From Dactylosporangium fulvum (GTDB taxonomy: Bacteria > Actinomycetota > Actinomycetes > Mycobacteriales > Micromonosporaceae), in the NCBI RefSeq assembly GCF_025137375.1, contig NZ_CP073720.1:5790501-5854500 (forward strand): a DNA stretch of 64,000 bases, written 5' to 3'. The notes below the pieces were generated by a model. It saw nothing but the letters and a program-made list of their open reading frames with translations. It had not been told where the DNA came from and did no database searches. This document shows positions 16,086 through 24,706 of this stretch, piece by piece; the first letter of the stretch is position 1, and every line of letters starts with the position of its first letter. The translations under genes and the position numbers were made by a program.

Positions 16086-17465
16086 ATGACCGGAAGTACC
16101 TACCAAGAGCTCGTCGCCGCCTACCGCCGCCGCGCGGACCGGCCGCGCGGCGAGCTGGACCATGTGCCCGGCACCGGGGAGCGGCTGGCGTACAACCCGT
16201 GCCTCATCGCCGAACCCGACCGGACCTGGCTGGCGGTCCGGGTCGAGTCACCCAAGAGCTACTGGCGGGACCAGGCGTCGTGGGATCCGCAGGTCCACTT
16301 CTTCGAGCGGACGCCCGACGGCTGGCACCCGGTGCCGGACGCACCCGTCTTCACCGCCGCCGAGGACCCGTTCGCCGCCTGGATGACCGGCCCCGGCGGC
16401 CGGCCGCAGCTGGTCCTCGGGGTCGTCACGCTCGACCACGGCCACACTCCCCCGCTGCCGGTCACCCGGTTCCACGCCGCCCCCGACGTGCGCAGCCTCG
16501 ACCCGGCGAAGCCGTTCCTCGAGGTGCCGGGCATGAAGGACATCCGGCTGCTGCAGCGGGACGGCGACGTCGTGGTGTGCGGCCGCCCCCAGGGCGGGAC
16601 CGCCGGCATCGGGCGGATCAGCGTGGCGGTCACCGACTCGTACACCAGCATCACCCCCGAGCTGATCGCGTCGGCGCACGTGTTCATCGACCAGGTCGCG
16701 CCGGACACGAAGGTCGGCACGAACGAGCTGTACGACCTGGGCGGCGGCACCGTCGGGGTCCTCGGCCACATCGCGCTCGGTGAGGAGGGTTCGACGCAGC
16801 GGTACGCGGCGGCGTGGTGGACGATCGACCCGGACCGGCGGACGACAACGGCGCCGGTGGTCGTCGCCGTCCGGGACGACTTCCCGCCCGCCCCGGCGAA
16901 ATACCCGGTGATCTCCGACGTGGTGTTCCCGGGCTCGCTGGAGGCGCTGCCCGACGGGCGCTTCCGGATGTACTGCGGCCTCGGTGATGCGGCACTCGGT
17001 TCGGTGACGCTCGCCCTCCCGGCCGACCTGCCGCATCCGGCCGACGGCCACCGGCACGGGGAGTCCCGGCACCTCAGCACCTTCATCGACCGGCCGCTGG
17101 AGGAGGTGTACGAGTATGCCGCGAACCCGGCCAACCTGCCCGCCTGGGCGCCGGGCCTGTGCACCTCGGTCGAGCTGGTCGACGGCCGGTGGGTCGCCGA
17201 GTCGGGCATGGGCCGGTTCCTGCTGGACTTCGCGCCCCGCAACCCCTTCGGCGTGCTCGACCACGACGTCACGCTCGCGTCCGGCGAGACCTTCCACAAC
17301 CCGATGCGGGTGATCGCCGACGGGAGCCACAGCGAGGTGGTGTTCACGCTGCGGCGCCGGCCGGGTGTGGCCGACGCCGACTTCGACCGCGACGCCGAGG
17401 CTGTGCTCGCCGACCTCGCTGCCCTCAAGCGGGTGCTCGAGGGCAGCGAGGTTCCGGTGGCATAA
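16086..17465 (+). CDS. DUF1861 propeller fused to a SRPBCC (START-like) domain
   Basis: The protein has 459 residues. Residues about 5-320 match DUF1861, a five-bladed propeller related to GH43/GH130-like sugar-binding folds. Readable landmarks are WDPQVHFFER, VPGMKDIRLLQRDGDVVVCG, GRPQGGTAGIGRIS, TVGVLGHIA, and the DDFPPAPAKYPVISDVVFPG block. Residues about 327-457 are a separate polyketide-cyclase/START-like domain (TFIDRPLEEVYEYAANPANL and then PAWAPGL, with a hydrophobic-pocket beta sheet). I know DUF1861 proteins mainly as stand-alone. A ligand-pocket domain fused to a glycan-binding propeller suggests a lipid- or aglycone-carrying sugar ligand; that is inference. ATG 16086; monocistronic. 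Confidence 0.8.
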   Translation: MTGSTYQELVAAYRRRADRPRGELDHVPGTGERLAYNPCLIAEPDRTWLAVRVESPKSYWRDQASWDPQVHFFERTPDGWHPVPDAPVFTAAEDPFAAWMTGPGGRPQLVLGVVTLDHGHTPPLPVTRFHAAPDVRSLDPAKPFLEVPGMKDIRLLQRDGDVVVCGRPQGGTAGIGRISVAVTDSYTSITPELIASAHVFIDQVAPDTKVGTNELYDLGGGTVGVLGHIALGEEGSTQRYAAAWWTIDPDRRTTTAPVVVAVRDDFPPAPAKYPVISDVVFPGSLEALPDGRFRMYCGLGDAALGSVTLALPADLPHPADGHRHGESRHLSTFIDRPLEEVYEYAANPANLPAWAPGLCTSVELVDGRWVAESGMGRFLLDFAPRNPFGVLDHDVTLASGETFHNPMRVIADGSHSEVVFTLRRRPGVADADFDRDAEAVLADLAALKRVLEGSEVPVA

Positions 17466-17553
17466 CCGGGCGGTCCTGCTCACGCCGCCGGTAAGACCTC
17501 GATCCCCGATCGATCCACCCGATCCGCCGGCGGCCGGATCATGAAGTCCCGGG

Positions 17554-18435
17554 TCAGCCGCGGACGATGCCCAGGACGACGTCCATCGCCTCGAGCCGGT
17601 CAACGCCCTTGCCGAGCATGCCGTCGGGCACGATGAGCTCGTCGAGGCCGATCTCGCGGTACTCGGCGACCGTCTCCGCCAGCTGCTCCGGCGACCCGCC
17701 GATGACGGGCAGCGGCATGCCGTCCGGCAGCGGCCCCCGCACGACGGTGATCGCCTGGGCCGTGCGGGCGATCGCCTTCGGGTCACGCCCGACCGCGGCG
17801 CAGTGCTCGTTCAGCACCGCCGACTTGTGCGCGATGAGGTCCGGCCGGCCCCAGGTGTTCCACACGTCGGCGTACTCGGCGACGATCCGCAGCATGCGGT
17901 GCTCTCCCCCGCCGCCGACGAGGATCGGCAACGGGTCCTGGACCGGCTTCGGTTCGCAGACGGCGTCGGTGAGCCGGTAGTACTCGCCGTCGATCGTGGT
18001 CCTCGGCTGCCGGAGCAGGCCGTGGAGGACCCGCAACGCCTCCGTGAACCGGTCGAGGCGCTGCTTCACCGGCGGCAGTTCGATGCCGTACTGCTCATGC
18101 TCGTTGACCTGCCAGCCCGCGCCGACGCCGAGCGTGAACCGGCCGCCGGTGATGTGGTCGACGGTCGCGGCCATGTTGGCGAGCACGGCCGGGTGGCGGT
18201 ACGTGTTGCCGTAGACCAGCGTGCCGATGCGCACCCTGGGCACGGCGGCCCCCAGCGCGGCTACCAGCGACCCGCACTCCAGGGTCGGGTGGTCGGGGTC
18301 GCGGCCGGCGCCCGCGTTGGGCATGAAGTGGTCGGCGACGTAAACGCCGTCCCACCCCGTCTCGGCGGCGTGCCGCGCAACCTCGAGCACCTCGTCGTAG
18401 GGTTGCCCGGCACCGGGCCAGATCGAAAGTCGCAT
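17554..18435 (-). CDS. LLM-class F420-dependent oxidoreductase
   Basis: The protein has 293 residues and a luciferase-like TIM barrel. MRLSIWPGAGQPYDEVLEVA opens the first strand; GVYVADHFMPN, VRIGTLVYGNTYRHPAVLA, ITGGRFTLGVGAGWQVNEHE and PILVGGGGEHRMLRIVAEYA follow. These are the classic F420-binding family segments. It reduces or oxidises an unknown small molecule with F420. The C-terminal region PVIGGSPEQLAETVAEYREIG is also standard. It is divergent from the leucine-rich protein gene with a short promoter gap. Confidence 0.92.
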   Translation of the reverse strand: MRLSIWPGAGQPYDEVLEVARHAAETGWDGVYVADHFMPNAGAGRDPDHPTLECGSLVAALGAAVPRVRIGTLVYGNTYRHPAVLANMAATVDHITGGRFTLGVGAGWQVNEHEQYGIELPPVKQRLDRFTEALRVLHGLLRQPRTTIDGEYYRLTDAVCEPKPVQDPLPILVGGGGEHRMLRIVAEYADVWNTWGRPDLIAHKSAVLNEHCAAVGRDPKAIARTAQAITVVRGPLPDGMPLPVIGGSPEQLAETVAEYREIGLDELIVPDGMLGKGVDRLEAMDVVLGIVRG

Positions 18436-18444
18436 ACACCCACG

Positions 18445-19746
18445 ATGCCACCCCCCTCGACAAGGTCGCCGAGGGTTGCCGCGCCACGGACGAGCGCCGC
18501 GCCGTCAAGACCCTGCTGTGCCCGTGACGGCCGCTACACTGCCGGGCCGGTAGGTTGGGATCGGGAACTCTTCACCGCGCGGTTCACGGCCGCAGCCCAC
18601 AACGCCCGGACGCTCGCCCAGTCGTACGTCGTCGAGCAGTTGCCGGAGACGCTGGTGCTGCGGGTGCGGCTCAACCGGTCGTACGACGGCCACCCTCCGC
18701 GGCCGGGTGAGGTCAGGTACCCGGGGGACAGCGCTTGGCGCCGTGCCGCCGAGCTGAGCCGCTGCGATCCGGAGACGGCCGTGTCCGAGCTGTGGCGCGA
18801 CGGCCGCGTGCCGGAGTGGGTCAATCTCGCGGTGGCCGGCAGGACCGGCACGGCGACCGTGGTCGAAGTCGTGTGCTGCGGCCGCTTCACGGACGACGAC
18901 GCCCGGCTCTACCATGCCGAGGAAGGCACGCCGCCGTTCCACGTCGTGAGCCCGATACTGCCACCGCAGTACGACGGCACGCCGTTCAGCGTCCACGCCG
19001 GTGCCGAATGCTGGGGCCGTGCCGACCTCGACGATCTGACGGCCGTCGCCGACCGGGTCCGGTCCTTCGACCTGATGACCGACGAGTTCGACGGCGAGTC
19101 GCTCGCCGCGGTGCCGGACCTTCCGCGATTGGAGGTCTTCCGGCACCGCGTGTGCACGCTCAGGGCCGACGCCTTGTCGGCCTTCGCGCGATTCCCGGGG
19201 CTGCGGACCCTGAGCCTGTATCTGGCCGACTCGCGCGCCTTCCACGCCGGTGCCGGCGGCCGGCAACTTCCCGCACTGACCCACGTGGCGCTCACCGGCC
19301 TGCCGTCACGTCCGTGGGATCATGCGATACTGGCTGAGGCCGCCCCTGCCGTGTCCACGCTGAGCCTCGGTGCGGCGCAGACACTGTGGCTGGACGGCAC
19401 GTGGTCCCCGTCGGTGCGCAGCCTCAACCTCGAGGCGGCGGACGTCGCAGGGTCGACGCTGCTGCCGGCGCAACTCGACCGGCTGCGCGTCAATCTCACC
19501 GCCGGCACCGACGAGATGGTGGCGGGACTACTCGTCGGCGTGACGGAGCTCGACTCGCTGAGCCTGCGCGGCACCCCGGTCACCGACGCGATCGTCCCGC
19601 TGATCGACCGGCTCGGCCTGCGGCACGTCGACCTCGCCGGCACGGCCGTGAGCACCGCGACGGTGCACCGGTTCCGCCCCGCTCCGCCGGGCACCACAGT
19701 CTACGACGAGGCCGGGATCACCGTCCTCAAACATCCCACCACGTGA
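18445..19746 (+). CDS. Leucine-rich-repeat-like protein of unknown function
   Basis: Clean coding runs from about 18552 (WDRELFTARFTAAAHNARTL) to 19746. In that frame the only upstream ATG is at 18445, and the 35 codons between look atypical, so the true start is uncertain; a leaderless start near 18550 is possible. The N-terminal ~150 residues hold an unknown domain. From about residue 190 the protein has irregular leucine-rich repeats (FDLMTDEFDGESLAAVPDLP, LRTLSLYLADS, VRSLNLEAADV, LDSLSLRGTPVTD, LRHVDLAGTAVST). This layout is common in actinobacterial TIGR02996/LRR-type cytoplasmic proteins. No signal peptide. Confidence 0.6.
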   Translation: MPPPSTRSPRVAAPRTSAAPSRPCCARDGRYTAGPVGWDRELFTARFTAAAHNARTLAQSYVVEQLPETLVLRVRLNRSYDGHPPRPGEVRYPGDSAWRRAAELSRCDPETAVSELWRDGRVPEWVNLAVAGRTGTATVVEVVCCGRFTDDDARLYHAEEGTPPFHVVSPILPPQYDGTPFSVHAGAECWGRADLDDLTAVADRVRSFDLMTDEFDGESLAAVPDLPRLEVFRHRVCTLRADALSAFARFPGLRTLSLYLADSRAFHAGAGGRQLPALTHVALTGLPSRPWDHAILAEAAPAVSTLSLGAAQTLWLDGTWSPSVRSLNLEAADVAGSTLLPAQLDRLRVNLTAGTDEMVAGLLVGVTELDSLSLRGTPVTDAIVPLIDRLGLRHVDLAGTAVSTATVHRFRPAPPGTTVYDEAGITVLKHPTT

Positions 19747-20076
19747 TTGCGGCGCGGGCCGGCCGCCGCCCGCGGTACCGCTCCGGCACCGTCTCCGGGG
19801 CGACCGGCGACTCGTGGACGGTTTCCATACCACCGCCGCCGCCCGCTCGGCAAGTGCATCCAACTTCGCCGAAACCTCTCCCAAGGCGATCATGGCGTGT
19901 GCGACGCTGTCCGAAACACCGCCGTTCCGGCGCCCGCACGACCACTTCTCCGGACTCCACCACGGTCCCGCCCTCCATCGGGACGGTTTCCGGCTGCCTG
20001 CGGTCGGCTGCGGCACAGTGGCGGAACGCATCTCGCACGCCGATGTCCACATGGGACACCGACCGGAGGACCGATC
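19747..20076. other. Spacer before the chemosensory operon with a possible minus-strand remnant
   Basis: No intact gene. On the minus strand a GC3-biased run reads VSDSVAHAMIALGEVSAKLD and ALAERAAAVV in one frame, and then METVHESPVAPETVPERYRG in another, which looks like a small coiled-coil gene broken by a frameshift. On the plus strand there is no clear promoter, only the ribosome site ggagga at 20064-20069 for the first chemosensory gene. Confidence 0.35.
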
Positions 20077-22023
20077 ATGCCGTTGACCACCAGCGCGGCG
20101 AACGGCCGCGCCACCGACACAGCCCGCCGCCCGAACGTTGCGAAGGCCGGCCAGAACGGAGCCAGGTCGGCGCAGCGACCCGCCGACACCGAAGCCAGTC
20201 GCCGTCAGGCCCGCTCGGTCGCCAGACAGCAGCAGGCCGCCGAGCGCATCGCCTCAGCGACCGCGGAGATCTCCGCCCAGAACGCCGAGGCGTCCGAGGC
20301 ATCACGGCAGCTGGGCGACTCGATGCAACAGATCGCCGCCGGCGCGGAACAGTCCTCGGGCGCCACCCAGCAGAGCCTGGCGGTGATGACCCAGGTCGAG
20401 GAGCGGGTAGGCCAGCAGCATACGACGACCCGGCGGGTCGCCGATCTCAGCCAGGCGTTGCAGACGCTGCTCGTGGAGACGCGGATCGGGATCGACAGCC
20501 TGCTGAGCAACGTCGACCGCGCCTCCTCGCGGCAGACCGCCTCGGTGGTCACGATCTCGGAGCTGGAGAAGCAGGCCGACGAGATCGGCGAGATCGTCAA
20601 GACCGTCGCGCACATCGCGGACCAGACGAACCTGCTGGCGCTCAACGCGGCGATCGAGGCGGCACGGGCCCGTCAGCACGGCAAGGGGTTCGCGGTGGTC
20701 GCCGACGAGGTGCGCACCCTGGCCGAGACGAGCGAGCGCAGCGCCAGGCAGATCCGCGACCTCATCGACGAGGTGCGCACGAGTGTCACCAGCATCGCCT
20801 CGGGCGTGCAGCAGTCCGCGGAGACCGCGCGCAACGAGGTCGAGAAGGGCAAGGAGGTCACCCAGCAGCTGGAGACCATCCGCAACGACATGGTCACCAT
20901 CATGACCGGGGCGACGGAGATGGCCGCGGCCTCCGTGCAGGCGCAGCGGGCCACGCTCGACGCCAAAGCCCGGTCGGAGGAGATCGCCGCGGCGGCCGAG
21001 CAACAATCGGCCGCCTGTGAGGAGTCGTTGCAGACCGTAGGCCAGCAGAGCCAGGCGCTGCAACAGAGCGAACAGGCGGCCGAGGTGCTCGCCGAGATCG
21101 CCGAAGGGCTGCGCACGAGCACCGACATCAGCAAGAGCGCCGAGGAGGTCGCCTCGGCGGCCGAGGAGCTGTCAGCCGCCGTCGAGGAGATCAACCGCGC
21201 CGCCGGCCAGATCAACACGGCGATCAACGAGATCAGCGCCGGTGCGCGTACCGCCGCCGAAAAGGGCCAGCAGACCACGGAGTCGATCAACCAGATCGAG
21301 CAGGGGGCGCAGCTGTCGTCGACGCGCGGCGGCGCGGCCGTGGAGCGGGCCGACAGCATGCTGACCCAGCTGGCCGGCAACAAGGTGTCGGTCGACTCGA
21401 TGATCGAGGCGATCGAGCAGGCGGCGAGGGGCGGCATCGAGAACGTGCGCAAGGTTGCCGAGCTGGAGCAGATCTCCCGCCGGATCGACAAGATCGTGGA
21501 CGCGATCGCCAACGTGTCGATCCAGACCAACATGCTCGCGGTCAACGGGTCTGTCGAGTCGGCGCGGGCCGGCGAGTTCGGCAAGGGCTTCGCCGTCGTG
21601 TCGACCGACATCCGCAACCTGGCACGCGACTCGGCCGAGAACGCCGACCGGATCAAGGATCTGGTGAAGGCCGTCCAGGACCGCATCGTCGAGGTGCGGG
21701 CCGACCTGGACGAGACGAGCCGGCAGGCCCTCGTGGAGGTCGAAACCGCACGGGCGACGACCGCACGGCTCACCGAGATCGAGCGCGACATGCAGGAGGT
21801 CCGTGCCGGCAACGTCGAGGTACGCGACTCGGCCGACCAGATCGCCGCGGCGCTCGGCGGGGTCAAGGCCGGGCTCGACCAGATCTCCTCGGCGGCGAAC
21901 CAGGCCGAGCAGCTGGCGACGCAGGCGTCGACGGCCGCAAGGGAGCAGGCGCAGGGCGCCGAGGAGCTCGCCGCCGCGGTGGAGCAGATCGCCGCGCTCG
22001 CCGACGAACTGCAGAACGGCTGA
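20077..22023 (+). CDS. Soluble chemoreceptor with two tandem MCP signalling tips
   Basis: The protein has 648 residues with no membrane segment and no recognisable ligand domain. Nearly the whole chain is heptad coiled coil. Two separate receptor hairpin tips are visible. Tip one, at residues about 178-222, has IADQTNLLALNAAIEAARAR and GKGFAVVADEVRTLAE. Tip two, at residues about 478-522, has ANVSIQTNMLAVNGSVESAR and GKGFAVVSTDIRNLARDSAE. Tip one is close to consensus; tip two is divergent (VNGSVES for LNAAIEA). In known receptors this tip binds CheA and CheW. It starts the operon with ggagga 7 nt upstream and is followed 29 bp later by the triple-CheW gene. It is probably a cytoplasmic array former or energy/second-messenger sensor. 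Confidence 0.92.
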   Translation: MPLTTSAANGRATDTARRPNVAKAGQNGARSAQRPADTEASRRQARSVARQQQAAERIASATAEISAQNAEASEASRQLGDSMQQIAAGAEQSSGATQQSLAVMTQVEERVGQQHTTTRRVADLSQALQTLLVETRIGIDSLLSNVDRASSRQTASVVTISELEKQADEIGEIVKTVAHIADQTNLLALNAAIEAARARQHGKGFAVVADEVRTLAETSERSARQIRDLIDEVRTSVTSIASGVQQSAETARNEVEKGKEVTQQLETIRNDMVTIMTGATEMAAASVQAQRATLDAKARSEEIAAAAEQQSAACEESLQTVGQQSQALQQSEQAAEVLAEIAEGLRTSTDISKSAEEVASAAEELSAAVEEINRAAGQINTAINEISAGARTAAEKGQQTTESINQIEQGAQLSSTRGGAAVERADSMLTQLAGNKVSVDSMIEAIEQAARGGIENVRKVAELEQISRRIDKIVDAIANVSIQTNMLAVNGSVESARAGEFGKGFAVVSTDIRNLARDSAENADRIKDLVKAVQDRIVEVRADLDETSRQALVEVETARATTARLTEIERDMQEVRAGNVEVRDSADQIAAALGGVKAGLDQISSAANQAEQLATQASTAAREQAQGAEELAAAVEQIAALADELQNG

Positions 22024-22052
22024 GGCGGTGCACCGTGGAGGAACCGAGCATC

Positions 22053-23603
22053 ATGGTCGATGAGCGCGCGCCGGACCGGTCCATCGACGGCGACAGCGCG
22101 GACTTCGTCACGTTCGACATGGCCGGCGAGCGGTACGCGTTCCCGATGAGCCGGGTGCAGGAGATCATCCGGATGCCGGGCGTGGTGAAGGTGCCGCTGG
22201 GCCCGCCGAGCCTCGAAGGGCTGGCGAACCTGCGCGGCCGGGTGTTGCCGGTGGTGAGCCTGCGCCGATGCTGCGAGCTGACCCAGACGGCGCACGACGA
22301 GACGACCCGGGTCGTGGTCGTCGACGGCGGGGTGCCGCTGGGGTTCGTCGTCGACCGCGTCGCAAGCGTGATCAGCGTCGACCCCGAGGCCGTCGAACCG
22401 GCCGAGTCGGTGCAGGCGACGGTGAGCTCCGAGGTCCTCGTCGGCGTCATCAAGAGCGACGACGGCGCGATGACGTCGATCCTCGACGTGGACGAGCTCA
22501 TCGGCGCGCAGTTCGCCGGCACGGCGACGACACGCGCGGGCCTCGACACGGTCGCGGCGGCCGGTCCCGGTGGCGTCGAGCCCGCCGACGAGGACGGCGA
22601 CGACACGCTCGAGCTGGTGAGCTTCGCGGTCGAGGGCCAGGAGTACGCGCTGCCGATCGACCAGGTGCAGGAGATCGTGCAGGCGCCGGAGTCGGTGAGT
22701 CATGTGCCCAATGCGGCGTCGCGGGTGCTCGGGGTCATGGACCTGCGCGGCCGCCTGCTGCCGGTCGTGAGCATGCGCCGGGTGTTCGGGCTGCCGGTCG
22801 CCGACCTGGAGCCGCAGAACCGCATCGTCGTGGTGTCGCTGGCCGGCGGGGTCGTCGGGGTGGTCATGGACACCGTGCGCGAGGTGCTGCGCGTGCCGCA
22901 CGAGCTCGTCGCGCCGCTGCCGGGCGTGGTCGCGGCCGGTGGCCGGGCGACGGAGGTCGAGTCGGTGTGCCGGCTCGACGGCGGCAGGCGGCTGGTGTCG
23001 GTACTGAGCGTGAACCGCATGTTCGACTCACCGGAGATCCGTCAGGAGTTGCAGGAGCGGCAGGACGGCGAAACGGCGCCCGAGCAGACCGAGGAGCAGG
23101 GCATGGCCGACGACGGGCGCGGCGACGAGGAGCTGTTCGTCGTCTTCCGACTCGACGAGGAGGAGTACGCGGTCGACGTCGACGCGGTGCAGGAGATCAT
23201 CCGGGTGCCGGAGACGCTCATCCACGTGCCGAAGACGTACGCCTTCGTCGAGGGACTGGTGAACCTGCGCGGCACCGTGCTGCCAGTGGTCGACCTGCGC
23301 ACCCGGCTGGGTGTGCCGAAGGCGGCACGGGACGAGCGGCAGCGCATCATCGTGCTGATCCTGGGCGGGGTGCGGACCGGCTTCATCGTCGACTCGGTCG
23401 CCGAGGTGGCCCGGGTCAACCGCAGTGCGCTGGAGCCGGCGCCGGAGCTGTCCGCCGAGCAGGCGAAGGTGGTCTCCCGGGTGGCGAACCTGCACCAGCA
23501 GCACCGAATGCTGCTGCTCGTCCAGGTCGACCAGCTGCTCGGCGCGGAGGACACGGCAGCGCTCGGCGACGTCGTGGCCGAGCAGGCCCTGGCCGCGGTC
23601 TGA
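22053..23603 (+). CDS. cheW: Scaffold protein with three CheW domains
   Basis: The protein has 516 residues. Three CheW domains in series: one at about residues 15-155 (FDMAGERYAFPMSRVQEIIR), two at about 185-330 (FAVEGQEYALPIDQVQEIVQ), and three at about 360-510 (FRLDEEEYAVDVDAVQEIIR). Each has the GLxNLRGxVLPVV or VMDLRGRLLPVVS strand. ATG 22053 is chosen over GTG 22035 because ggagga (22037-22042) then sits 10 nt upstream. Ordinary CheW has one domain and couples receptors to CheA. Three linked copies could bridge receptors and kinases within a cytoplasmic array. Acidic linkers separate the domains. The gene lies between receptor and cheB. Confidence 0.93.
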   Translation: MVDERAPDRSIDGDSADFVTFDMAGERYAFPMSRVQEIIRMPGVVKVPLGPPSLEGLANLRGRVLPVVSLRRCCELTQTAHDETTRVVVVDGGVPLGFVVDRVASVISVDPEAVEPAESVQATVSSEVLVGVIKSDDGAMTSILDVDELIGAQFAGTATTRAGLDTVAAAGPGGVEPADEDGDDTLELVSFAVEGQEYALPIDQVQEIVQAPESVSHVPNAASRVLGVMDLRGRLLPVVSMRRVFGLPVADLEPQNRIVVVSLAGGVVGVVMDTVREVLRVPHELVAPLPGVVAAGGRATEVESVCRLDGGRRLVSVLSVNRMFDSPEIRQELQERQDGETAPEQTEEQGMADDGRGDEELFVVFRLDEEEYAVDVDAVQEIIRVPETLIHVPKTYAFVEGLVNLRGTVLPVVDLRTRLGVPKAARDERQRIIVLILGGVRTGFIVDSVAEVARVNRSALEPAPELSAEQAKVVSRVANLHQQHRMLLLVQVDQLLGAEDTAALGDVVAEQALAAV

Positions 23604-23614
23604 GGCAGTGGTCG

Positions 23615-24676
23615 ATGCCCGCCACGACGGTGCTCGTCGTCGACGACTCGGCGCTCATGCGCAAGATGCTCAGGCAGATCCTGCTCGACGCCGGGAACTT
23701 CGAGGTGCACACCGCACGCAACGGCGTCGACGCGCTGGAGCAGATCGAGCGCGTGGAGCCGGACGTGGTGACCCTCGACGTCAACATGCCGGAGATGGAC
23801 GGGCTGTCGTGCCTGGCCGAGATCATGCACAGCCGGCCGCGGCCGGTGGTGATGGTGTCGTCGCTGACCGAGGACAACGCGCTGGTGACGCTGGAGGCGC
23901 TGCAGCTCGGCGCGGTGGACTACGTGCCGAAGCCGGGCGGCACCGTGTCGCTGAACCTCGAGGACGTGACCCGGGAACTGGTCCGCAAGGTGACGTCGGC
24001 GGCGGGCACCCGGCCGGGCCGCGCCCGCGGGTTGCGCCAGCGGTTACGAGCCCAGCGGGAGCGGATGCCGGTCGAGGCGCCGCCGCCACGGCGGGGCGCG
24101 GCCCGGGTCGAGCTGGTGCTCGTCGGCTCGTCGACCGGCGGCCCGGCGCTGCTGTCGGAGCTGCTCCCCCAGCTGCCGGGCAGCCTGCCGGCGCCGGTGG
24201 TGGTGGCGCAGCACATCTCGGCGACGTTCACCGCGCCGCTGGCCCGCCGGCTCGACGAGATGTGCCGGCTGCGGGTGCACGAGGTGGACCGGACCATGCC
24301 GATGCGGCCGGGCAACGTCTACATCGGCCGGGGCAACGCCGACGTGGTCGTCGCCCGGCGCGGCGACGGCCTGGTGGTGAAGTCGGTCCCGGCGAGCGGC
24401 GACTACCGCTGGCATCCCAGCGTCGACCGCCTGGTCGCCTCGGCGCGGCGCAGCTGCGACCCGGGCCGGCTGGTCTGCGCCCTGCTGACCGGCATGGGCG
24501 ACGACGGCGCCGCGGAGATGGCGGCCGTCCGGCAGGCCGGGGGCCGCACCGTGGCCGAGGCCGAGGAGACCGCCGTCGTGTGGGGCATGCCCGGCGAGCT
24601 GACCCGCCGGGGCGGCGCGACCGCGGTCCTGCCCTCGCACGCGATCGTCGGTCAGCTCGTCGAGTGGGTGAACTGA
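23615..24676 (+). CDS. cheB: Chemotaxis response regulator protein-glutamate methylesterase CheB
   Basis: The protein has 353 residues. The N-terminal receiver has Asp10-Asp11, phospho-acceptor Asp55 (VVTLDVNMPEMDG) and Lys in YVPKPGG. A linker of about 40 residues is Arg-rich. The C-terminal methylesterase domain has the catalytic Ser in LVGSSTGGP, His in VVAQHISATF and Asp in LLTGMGDDGAAEM. It removes methyl groups from receptors under CheA control. All catalytic residues are in place. It follows the triple-CheW gene by 11 bp. Confidence 0.97.
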   Translation: MPATTVLVVDDSALMRKMLRQILLDAGNFEVHTARNGVDALEQIERVEPDVVTLDVNMPEMDGLSCLAEIMHSRPRPVVMVSSLTEDNALVTLEALQLGAVDYVPKPGGTVSLNLEDVTRELVRKVTSAAGTRPGRARGLRQRLRAQRERMPVEAPPPRRGAARVELVLVGSSTGGPALLSELLPQLPGSLPAPVVVAQHISATFTAPLARRLDEMCRLRVHEVDRTMPMRPGNVYIGRGNADVVVARRGDGLVVKSVPASGDYRWHPSVDRLVASARRSCDPGRLVCALLTGMGDDGAAEMAAVRQAGGRTVAEAEETAVVWGMPGELTRRGGATAVLPSHAIVGQLVEWVN

Positions 24677-24706
24677 GCAGGCGGAAGGACGGGTGGAGGC
24701 ACCGGC

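Noticed and set aside
19727..20059. Minus-strand frame upstream of the chemosensory operon as an intact gene
   Set aside because: The coding bias switches frame inside it; kept only as a possible remnant in the spacer entry.
20673..22901. Long antisense frames over the chemoreceptor and CheW genes
   Set aside because: Sense-strand coiled-coil and CheW motifs explain the sequence; the antisense product is Ser/Ala/Arg-biased shadow coding.
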